In this document: positions 1 to 4,100 of the stretch, in pieces
Position numbering within the stretch: the first letter of the stretch is position 1
How the letters are laid out: every line of letters starts with the position of its first letter
From: Clostridia bacterium
GTDB taxonomy: Bacteria; Bacillota_A; Clostridia; Oscillospirales; CAG-272
Reading direction: 5' to 3'
DNA length: 6,424 nucleotides
Assembly: GCA_017529175.1 (NCBI GenBank)
Contig: JAFXNX010000353.1
Location: 1 to 6,424 of the forward strand
The notes under the pieces: model-generated
Database searches by the model: none
The model's input: only the letters and a program-made list of their open reading frames with translations
What the model was told of the DNA's origin: nothing
Translations under genes and position numbers: made by a program

Positions 1-980
1 AGGAATGACGCGAGCTGATAACCTATGAGCGGAAGGTTTTCGTATACAAGAAGGACAAGCGCAAATATCGCCGTGAGGAATATCTTGACCTTCGACGCGG
101 AGTACGCTCTCTTATACTGCTTCGTTATCTCTTTTGTCTGTGATACGTCTTTATATTCGTTTTGTACCGATTTTCTGTCTATCTCCTCGCGGCGCTCGAC
201 TTCTTTTTCATAGCTCTTTTTAAGCCTGGTCGCTTTATTCGCGCCGACGTGCTTGCCGAGCTCGTCTTCAAGTCCGAAAGCTACGATGAAATCCATATCG
301 GTCTCGTCAGTAGTTTCGGATTCTATTTCGTCAATGGTACTTTCAACAAAGTCGTCGGCGTCTTCGCCGTCAGGCACGGGCTCAAACTCTTCGCTGTCGT
401 CATCGACGCTTTCAGCTTCACCTTCGGCGTCCTTCGAGTCGCTTGCTTTTACTTTGTCAAGGTCCACTCTCGTGCTGGCGCCGGTGATGTCGAATCCGTT
501 CAGCTCTTCGATGTCTTCAAATCCTTCGATACCGCCGAACTGCGCGTCGTCCGAAGCCATAAGCTCGGAGATTATGTTCTCGTCAAGGACTAATTCATCG
601 TCCTCAAGGCTCAGGATCGCGTCAGCCGCAGTTTGTTTATTTTCTTCGGCGGGAACATCGGCCGTTTGCACGGCGGACTGCGGACCCGACTTTCCGTCTC
701 CGTCCGAATCCACCGCGTCGGAGAATTCGTCGTACGCGTTATAGCCGTATTCGTCTTCTCCTGCATCTTCCGCTTTAGCGTCGTCGGAATAAGTAAGCTC
801 GAATTCGCCCGTCTTTTCCTTATCTTCCGTTACAAAGTATAATCCATCGGGATCGATAACGGGATCAATACTGTCGTTTGCGTCTACTTTCGACGACGCG
901 CCGTCGTCCGGCAGATACTTGTCAAGAAGCGCTTGAATGTCAAGTTCTCCCGTGTCTTCGTTTCTCTTCGGATCCATCAT
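1..980 (-). CDS. Acidic single-pass (at least) membrane protein of unknown function, C-terminus beyond the left edge
   Basis: I do not recognise this gene. The visible 326 residues start at the first of two adjacent ATG codons (978-980), seven bases after an AAAGG ribosome binding site. Residues 1-230 are strikingly acidic: about 77 are Asp or Glu, roughly one third. They look like a disordered cytoplasmic tail, apart from a short possibly ordered start (LDIQALLDKYLPDD, 14-27). A hydrophobic/acidic block, FIVAFGLEDELGKHVG (231-246), looks like a conserved motif. After it the charge flips to a Lys/Arg-rich, probably helical stretch (249-298). That leads into a membrane segment at about 298-314 (KIFLTAIFALVLLVY), and the frame is still open at the edge, so more membrane spans may follow. 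The positive residues before this helix favour a cytoplasmic N-terminus. It lies 69 bp downstream of rlmB on the same strand and may share its transcript. Function is unknown. Confidence 0.85.
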   Translation of the reverse strand, partial: MMDPKRNEDTGELDIQALLDKYLPDDGASSKVDANDSIDPVIDPDGLYFVTEDKEKTGEFELTYSDDAKAEDAGEDEYGYNAYDEFSDAVDSDGDGKSGPQSAVQTADVPAEENKQTAADAILSLEDDELVLDENIISELMASDDAQFGGIEGFEDIEELNGFDITGASTRVDLDKVKASDSKDAEGEAESVDDDSEEFEPVPDGEDADDFVESTIDEIESETTDETDMDFIVAFGLEDELGKHVGANKATRLKKSYEKEVERREEIDRKSVQNEYKDVSQTKEITKQYKRAYSASKVKIFLTAIFALVLLVYENLPLIGYQLASF

Positions 981-987
981 ATCTCAT

Positions 988-992
988 CCTTT
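988..992 (-). promoter_or_regulatory. Ribosome binding site of the acidic membrane protein gene
   Basis: AAAGG on the minus strand lies seven bases before the first ATG (978-980) and ten before the second (975-977). The spacing favours the first ATG as the start. Confidence 0.6.
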
Positions 993-995
993 CAC

Positions 996-1019
996 CCATA
1001 CGCCGTTACCGGCGGATGG
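996..1019 (-). promoter_or_regulatory. Leader hairpin with GUAA tetraloop directly upstream of the acidic membrane protein gene
   Basis: Read on the minus strand, CCAT-C-CGCCG pairs with CGGCG-T-ATGG around a GTAA (GNRA-type) loop. This makes nine base pairs with one C/T mismatch. The stem ends a few bases before the AAAGG ribosome binding site at about 988-992. There is no T-tract after it, so it is not a Rho-independent terminator for rlmB. It could shield or position the ribosome binding site, act as a processing or stability element in an rlmB-linked transcript, or bind a protein. The structure is seen; any role is inferred. Confidence 0.5.
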
Positions 1020-1049
1020 TCAGCTTATTTTACGTTTCGCCTTTTGAAT

Positions 1050-1847
1050 TTATATTTCGTGCTGCATCCTCGATGCGTGAGAAAGTATGACCGCCGCGGC
1101 GGCAGATACGTTCAGCGAGTTCACTTTTCCGTACATCGGGATAGAAACTATCATGTCCGATCTGTCTTTGATCAAACGTCCCACGCCCTCTCCCTCGCTG
1201 CCGAGGATTATTGCCGCGGGTACTTTGAAATCAACTTCGAAATAGGGAGTGCCTCCCGCTTCCGCCGCAAATATCCAAAGTCCTTCTTTTTTCAGCTTTA
1301 AGATCGTATCGGCGATATTGGTGACTTTGGCGATCGCCATGTGTTCTATAGCGCCGGCGGACGATTTCGCAACCGTCTGCGTAAGCCCGACCGCGCGCCG
1401 TTTGGGTATTATGATGCCGTGAGCTCCCGCGCATTCCGCGCACCGTATGAGAGCTCCGAGATTGTGCGGGTCTTCGATCCCGTCTGCTATAACGATAAGC
1501 GGCGTCTCGTTTCTGTCTTCTGCGATCTTTAGTATATCGTCAACGCTCGAATACTGCTTTTGCGCCGCAAGAGCGACGACACCCTGATGATACGTTCCGC
1601 CCGCCAGAGCGTCAAGCTTCTCCTGCGTCGCCTCGATGACCGGTATTTTTCTGTCAACCGCTTCCGCGACAATCACAACGATCGAGCCTTCTCTGTTTCC
1701 GGATTTGACGTATATTTTGTCAACGCTTCTGCCGCTTTTGAGAAGTTCGCGTACCGCGTTTCGTCCCGCTACGGCGTCGGTCGTCTCTTCCGCCGGATCT
1801 TTTGAAGTCACGTCGGGTCTGCGCTTTGAGCCATGCGTATATCCCAT
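1050..1847 (-). CDS. rlmB: 23S rRNA (guanosine-2'-O-)-methyltransferase RlmB, SpoU/TrmH (SPOUT) family
   Basis: RlmB transfers a methyl group from S-adenosylmethionine to the 2'-OH of a guanosine in the peptidyl-transferase region of 23S rRNA (G2251 in E. coli numbering), acting in the cytoplasm during ribosome assembly. The 265-residue protein has the usual two parts. The N-terminal RNA substrate-binding domain starts at AGRNAVRELLKSGRSVDKIY (27-46) and includes the GTYHQGVVA block (84-92). The knotted methyltransferase domain runs from about 116 to 262. All three SPOUT motifs are present: motif 1 DPHNLGALIR (126-135, with Asn129 and Arg135), motif 2 ILGSEGEG (214-221, with Glu218), and motif 3 IPMYGKVNSLNVS (236-248). 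A polar 26-residue N-terminal extension precedes the domain. There is no better internal start, although the ribosome binding site (GGG about 12 bases upstream) is weak. A promoter sits at 1902-1930. TrmH-type tRNA methylation is less likely because the N-terminal domain matches RlmB. Confidence 0.96.
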   Translation of the reverse strand: MGYTHGSKRRPDVTSKDPAEETTDAVAGRNAVRELLKSGRSVDKIYVKSGNREGSIVVIVAEAVDRKIPVIEATQEKLDALAGGTYHQGVVALAAQKQYSSVDDILKIAEDRNETPLIVIADGIEDPHNLGALIRCAECAGAHGIIIPKRRAVGLTQTVAKSSAGAIEHMAIAKVTNIADTILKLKKEGLWIFAAEAGGTPYFEVDFKVPAAIILGSEGEGVGRLIKDRSDMIVSIPMYGKVNSLNVSAAAAVILSHASRMQHEI

Positions 1848-1901
1848 ATATCAATATAACCCTTTTGTCTGTTTTTGTAATTACGCAATTATATTCAATA
1901 T

Positions 1902-1930
1902 ATTATATCATATAATAATCAAAATGTATA
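1902..1930 (-). promoter_or_regulatory. Probable sigma-A-type promoter of rlmB
   Basis: On the minus strand a perfect TATAAT -10 (1902-1907) is preceded, after exactly 17 bases, by TATACA (1925-1930), which matches four of six positions of TTGACA. Transcription would start near 1895, giving a leader of about 50 bases before rlmB. The surrounding DNA is very AT-rich, so chance TATAAT matches are possible. Confidence 0.55.
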
Positions 1931-1936
1931 GAGTAT

Positions 1937-1964
1937 TTGACAAATTTCTCGAAAAAGTTAAAAT
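1937..1964 (+). promoter_or_regulatory. Strong-looking plus-strand promoter facing a gene-free tract
   Basis: A perfect -35 TTGACA (1937-1942) is followed, after 16 bases, by TAAAAT (1959-1964, five of six matches to TATAAT). The predicted start is near 1971. No plus-strand gene follows, so it would drive an RNA running through the hairpins at 2006-2139, toward the 3' end of the zinc-ribbon gene. It lies back to back with the rlmB promoter, with six bases between the two -35 elements. Confidence 0.5.
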
Positions 1965-2005
1965 GAGCTGTTAAATCAAGAAAAATGCGCAAGCGCCAGA
2001 TAAGA

Positions 2006-2063
2006 AAACGAAGATCCGCAGCTTTCATCTTAACAAGATGAAAATCCTACGGATCGTTCGTTT
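2006..2063. repeat. Long interrupted inverted repeat (7 + 6 + 9 bp)
   Basis: AAACGAA (2006-2012) and GATCCG (2013-2018) pair with CGGATC (2050-2055) and TTCGTTT (2057-2063), leaving one bulged G at 2056. Inside, TTTCATCTT (2023-2031) pairs perfectly with AAGATGAAA (2035-2043) across an AAC loop. The internal loop is 4 by 6 bases. The 22 pairs in 58 bases are well beyond what chance would give. It may serve as a bidirectional terminator between rlmB and the zinc-ribbon gene, or as the body of a small RNA. Confidence 0.7.
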
Positions 2064-2109
2064 GTATGCTTTTTGTCGTACTGCGACAGCCGATCAAACT
2101 TTACAACAC

Positions 2110-2140
2110 TCCAAGAGGTATGGAAAATCATACCTCTGGA
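2110..2140. repeat. Inverted repeat, 12 bp with one bulge, 6-base loop
   Basis: AGAGGTATG (2114-2122) pairs perfectly with CATACCTCT (2129-2137) around GAAAAT. TCC (2110-2112) continues the stem with GGA (2138-2140) across a bulged A (2113). It begins about 45 bases downstream of the zinc-ribbon stop codon. No T-tract follows on either strand, so it is a poor Rho-independent terminator. It may be an mRNA 3'-end stabiliser or part of a small RNA. Confidence 0.65.
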
Positions 2141-2185
2141 AGCAAAAGATGTAATAAATTTCAGGGTCTGACAGTTACGGTCGAC

Positions 2186-2467
2186 TTACTCCTGAGCGTT
2201 TCTCATTGCCGCAAAGCACTCGCTGCAATATACAGGTCTGTCGCTGTTGGGCTGGAACGGAACGACTGCCTCTTTACCGCACTGTGCGCATACCGTTGTA
2301 AACATCTCTCTCTGAGCACGGCTGGCATTTTTACGTGCGTCACGGCATTCCTTGCATCTCTGAGGCTCATTCTGGAAGCCCTTTTCAGCATAGAATTCCT
2401 GTTCACCAGCTGTGAATACGAATTCTTTCCCGCATTCCTTGCAGGTAAGTGTTTTGTCCTGGAACAT
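2186..2467 (-). CDS. Small double zinc-ribbon protein (zf-trcl-like module plus CxxC-x17-CxxC module)
   Basis: This 93-residue cytoplasmic protein has two four-cysteine zinc sites. Module 1 is C9-xx-C12 ... C38-xx-C41, enclosing the family hallmark AGEQEFYAEKGFQNEPQRC (20-38). Module 2 is C60-xx-C63 and C81-xx-C84 with exactly 17 residues between the pairs, ending DRPVYCSEC (77-84 is its core). Proteins of this architecture are widespread in Clostridia and annotated as probable zinc-ribbon or CxxC-x17-CxxC proteins. Their biochemical function is not established, and nucleic-acid or ribosome binding is a guess from the fold. The start at MFQDK (2465-2467) is chosen because GAGG lies seven bases upstream after a T. 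An in-frame upstream ATG (2516-2518) falls inside the tRNA-like leader and lacks a good site. It follows the sigma factor gene by 116 bp and is probably transcribed with it. Confidence 0.93.
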   Translation of the reverse strand: MFQDKTLTCKECGKEFVFTAGEQEFYAEKGFQNEPQRCKECRDARKNASRAQREMFTTVCAQCGKEAVVPFQPNSDRPVYCSECFAAMRNAQE

Positions 2468-2498
2468 TTTTGTACCTCGCTTAAAGCTAAAAAATATA

Positions 2499-2565
2499 AT
2501 ACCCTCAGACGGAGTCAAACCGTCACCTTTGAAATCAACGCTCTTTCATTAAGCTATACGGGCAT
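2499..2565 (-). ncRNA. tRNA-like element without a normal anticodon arm, in the leader of the zinc-ribbon gene
   Basis: Read on the minus strand from 2563, GCCCGTA (2557-2563) pairs with TGAGGGT (2501-2507) at six of seven positions counting wobbles, and AT/AT extends the helix by two. T8-A9 follow. A D-arm-like hairpin comes next: GCTT, a 7-base loop, GAGC (2540-2554). A perfect T-arm is last: GACGG, TTTGACT, CCGTC (2508-2524), where a tRNA would have TTCGANT in the loop. Between D-arm and T-arm only 15 bases remain (2525-2539), against at least 22 in a real tRNA, so no five-pair anticodon stem fits. The D-loop lacks GG. It is therefore not a functional elongator tRNA. It could be a decayed tRNA gene, a tRNA-mimicking cis-regulator, or an RNase P/Z processing signal in the sigma/zinc-ribbon transcript. 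Confidence 0.5.
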
Positions 2566-2568
2566 ATC

Positions 2569-2582
2569 AACGCTTACGCGTT
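2569..2582 (-). promoter_or_regulatory. Short GNRA-loop hairpin right after the sigma factor stop codon
   Basis: On the minus strand AACGC-GTAA-GCGTT forms five pairs closed by a GUAA tetraloop, beginning two bases after the TGA of the sigma factor gene and six bases before the tRNA-like element. It has no T-tract. The 5' arm AACGC could pair instead with the second GCGTT at 2537-2541 inside the tRNA-like element, so the two structures may exclude one another. Confidence 0.45.
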
Positions 2583-2583
2583 A

Positions 2584-3159
2584 TCAACTGTTTTTATTTT
2601 GCAAAAGTTCCTTTATCTTCCGCTTTCCGCGAAAGACGGCGTTACTGACCGACTTTGCGCTCATACCGGTCTCTTTTGCGATCTCCGATACCGTCATACC
2701 CTCGATATACTTTTCAATAACGGTATACTCTGTTTCCGAAAGGACCTGCTTTGCAAACTCGATCGACGGCGCGCCGCCGCTTTCCTGCGTCAGAAAAGAT
2801 ACCGCGTGCGCCTTTTCCTTTTTCAGGGTAACTTCCGCTTTATCCTGTCTTCTTTTCGAACTTCTCGCTTTTCTGAGAAATGAGATCGCCGAATTGTTAA
2901 GACATTTTTTCGCAAAACTGCCGAACGTGAATTTATCCTGTTCTGTATCGTAAGCATATGCGGCTTTATACAGTGCCAGTGTCAGTTCCTGGTCAAGATC
3001 CGCAAAAATATCAGGGATCCCTTCCGCAGCGGCGCTGTGCGAGAATGATGACGCAACGGACAGAATAAGGGGCTTATATGCGCTGACAAGCGATTCGAAG
3101 GAAACTTCGTCCCCGGATTTTATTTTTTTGACAAGCGCATTGACTTCTTCGTTGGTCAT
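2584..3159 (-). CDS. RNA polymerase sigma-70 family factor, SigH-like, with regions 2 and 4 only
   Basis: This 191-residue protein directs core RNA polymerase to a subset of promoters. Region 2 spans about 21-96: FESLVSAYKPLILSVASSF (21-39), the core-binding DLDQELTLALYKAAYAYD segment (54-71), and the -10 recognition helix FTFGSFAKKCLNNSAISFLR (77-96). A charged linker (98-118) leads to region 4 at about 139-186: LSETEYTVIEKYIEGMTVSE then a helix-turn-helix, IAKETGMSAKSVSNAVFRGK (160-179). There is no region 1.1 or 3. The DxxQE..LALYKA..YD pattern resembles SigH (Spo0H) more than ECF factors, but at 191 residues it is shorter than the roughly 218 of Bacillus SigH, so I give no symbol. No anti-sigma gene is adjacent. 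A promoter is at 3236-3263. The ribosome binding site is weak (GGGA, four bases before ATG). Confidence 0.93.
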   Translation of the reverse strand: MTNEEVNALVKKIKSGDEVSFESLVSAYKPLILSVASSFSHSAAAEGIPDIFADLDQELTLALYKAAYAYDTEQDKFTFGSFAKKCLNNSAISFLRKARSSKRRQDKAEVTLKKEKAHAVSFLTQESGGAPSIEFAKQVLSETEYTVIEKYIEGMTVSEIAKETGMSAKSVSNAVFRGKRKIKELLQNKNS

Positions 3160-3235
3160 AGATTCCCGGTAATATCCGACAGCAAATAAACAAAATGCGA
3201 ATAAATTTGCAAAACTTTTTTACTTTATCTATTTT

Positions 3236-3263
3236 AGTATAACATATTTCACAAAAAAATCAA
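3236..3263 (-). promoter_or_regulatory. Extended -10 promoter of the sigma factor gene
   Basis: On the minus strand TTGATT (3258-3263) and TATACT (3236-3241) are 16 bases apart, and a TG one base before the -10 gives the extended form TGNTATACT. The predicted start is near 3229, leaving a leader of about 70 bases before the ATG. The rest of the 185-bp gap (3160-3344) is AT-rich. It holds only a weak 6-bp AT hairpin (3316-3331) past the DUF4364 stop and no convincing terminator. Confidence 0.7.
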
Positions 3264-3344
3264 GATATTTTTAAAATTTTTTTAATAATTTTAGAGCAGT
3301 CTTACATTTTTTGTTTGAAAATATGAATTTTCTGAAAAAAGAGT

Positions 3345-3995
3345 TCAACAGTCGATAATGAAATCCACGTCTCCGGTCATAAGCGCGGTGATGCCTCTGA
3401 AGATAACTTCCGGACGTTCCTCAAAATTCTTCAGCATATGTTCAAGCTGGTATTTACTGTCCGCGCGGAGCTTCATATCGAGCGCGGTCCCGTCCTTGTC
3501 AGATATGGTACAGTTAACGATGTATCCTTCTCCGTCCGGCTCGTAGCTGCTTTCGATCTTTGCGCCTCTTTTCTTCAGCGAAAGGTGTCTGAGCGCGCTC
3601 TTATAGCTTCTCTCCCGCACCGATTCCATAATACTGTCCTTGAGCCCCAGAGCGACCTTATGCCCTGTCTCGCTTACCTCGTACAGTTTTCTCGGCAGAT
3701 GCACCTCTTCGTCGTCCGCTCCGTCGTGTTCTTCGTCAAGCTCACCGAACGGGGCAACGTCGGGATCGTCTTCCGCCGTCTGCTCCGCCGGTCCGTCTCC
3801 GTCGGGATATATCACCTTGATATGCCCCGCTTCAACGAGCGCGAAAAAGCACTCGGCAAAATCAAAGAAGTTCACAACGTTATCCTGCATCATAATGGCG
3901 CCGATGCTCGGGTAATCAAGAGGATATCCTATTTTGTCGAGCAGATACAGTATGAATATTTTTATCTCTCCGGGATCTGTAAGAAGTGATCTCAT
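3345..3995 (-). CDS. DUF4364 family winged-helix-like protein with an acidic insert
   Basis: The 216-residue product fits the DUF4364 family, a Clostridia-centred group of probable DNA-binding proteins whose role is unknown. The N-terminal half, EIKIFILYLLDKIGYPLDYP (10-29) through NFFDFAECFFALVEAGHIKV (42-61), resembles a winged helix-turn-helix. The wing resumes at LYEVSETGHKVALGL (104-118). Between them, residues 63-98 are a highly acidic, low-complexity insert that looks like an exposed loop and lengthens the protein beyond the approximately 170-180 residues I expect for the family. The C-terminal part (120-216) has a helix, then a beta-rich segment ending GDVDFIIDC. The start is supported by AGGA eight bases upstream. 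It lies 105 bp after the lipoprotein gene, beyond that gene's terminator. I see no clear promoter in the gap, so partial readthrough is likely. The family assignment is from memory of the pattern. Confidence 0.82.
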   Translation of the reverse strand: MRSLLTDPGEIKIFILYLLDKIGYPLDYPSIGAIMMQDNVVNFFDFAECFFALVEAGHIKVIYPDGDGPAEQTAEDDPDVAPFGELDEEHDGADDEEVHLPRKLYEVSETGHKVALGLKDSIMESVRERSYKSALRHLSLKKRGAKIESSYEPDGEGYIVNCTISDKDGTALDMKLRADSKYQLEHMLKNFEERPEVIFRGITALMTGDVDFIIDC

Positions 3996-4003
3996 AATCG
4001 TTA

Positions 4004-4016
4004 TCCTGCTTATCCT
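4004..4016 (-). promoter_or_regulatory. Ribosome binding site of the DUF4364 gene, in a tandem CAGGATAA repeat
   Basis: The minus-strand sequence CAGGATAA occurs twice, nine bases apart, just before the start codon. The nearer AGGA (4004-4007) is eight bases from the ATG and is the likely functional Shine-Dalgarno. The other (4013-4016) is too far away to position the ribosome, but could act as a standby site. Confidence 0.55.
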
Positions 4017-4040
4017 GTTTCGTATTTCTTTAAAGGGACA

Positions 4041-4071
4041 GAAAAGGTGCGGCTGAGCTTGCGCCGCACCT
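4041..4071 (-). terminator. Rho-independent terminator of the lipoprotein gene
   Basis: On the minus strand AGGTGCGGC (4063-4071) pairs perfectly with GCCGCACCT (4045-4053) across a 9-base loop and runs into TTTTC. The stem lies 29 bases beyond the TGA of the lipoprotein gene. The T-tract is short, so some readthrough into the DUF4364 gene is plausible. Confidence 0.8.
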
Positions 4072-4100
4072 GAAATCCTGGCGTTTCGTTAATGGATGGA

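Larger units (their letters stand above)
1971..2140 (+). ncRNA. Candidate structured small RNA (or structured 3' UTR of the opposite strand)
   Basis: The region 1848-2185 (338 bp) has no credible protein gene. Its right two thirds hold three inverted repeats behind a consensus-like plus-strand promoter (1937-1964). They are a long interrupted hairpin at 2006-2063, a 5-bp hairpin at 2074-2088, and a 12-bp hairpin at 2110-2140. The strand is uncertain: the same structures would form in the 3' untranslated region of the minus-strand zinc-ribbon mRNA. The T-rich runs after the first stem (2057-2074 on plus, CTTCGTTTTC-like on minus) could allow termination in either direction. I do not recognise a known RNA family here. 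The element is offered as a candidate only. Confidence 0.35.

Noticed and set aside
162..744. Overlapping plus-strand frames with Ser/Phe-rich products
   Set aside because: They are the complement of the Asp/Glu-rich codons of the minus-strand gene, which has a proper start, ribosome binding site and membrane helix.
1992..1997. AGCGCC resembling the cleavage site of the glmS ribozyme
   Set aside because: The rest of the glmS core, including the GACGAGG segment, is absent and no glmS gene follows.
2187..2192. AGGAG on the minus strand at the zinc-ribbon stop codon
   Set aside because: No start codon follows at a suitable distance and no downstream open frame of note exists on the minus strand before rlmB.
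2468..2518. Upstream ATG start for the zinc-ribbon protein, adding 17 residues
   Set aside because: The extra residues are not typical of the family, the start lies inside the tRNA-like element, and the internal ATG at 2465-2467 has a GAGG site at good spacing.
2493..2518. Possible promoter TTGACT ... TATATT before the zinc-ribbon gene
   Set aside because: The -35-like bases are the T-loop of the tRNA-like element and the spacing is only 14, too short for a standard sigma-70 promoter.
2501..2563. Functional tRNA gene on the minus strand
   Set aside because: Only 63 bases, no possible five-pair anticodon stem, no GG in the D-loop, T56 instead of C56 in the T-loop and a mismatch in the acceptor helix. 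Kept only as a tRNA-like element.
2066..2953. Long open frame on the plus strand (295 codons)
   Set aside because: It is antisense to the zinc-ribbon and sigma factor genes, both of which have clear conserved domains, and has no ribosome binding site or recognisable domain.
3316..3331. GAAAAT/ATTTTC hairpin past the DUF4364 stop as a terminator
   Set aside because: The stem is six AT-rich pairs and would be too weak for Rho-independent termination.
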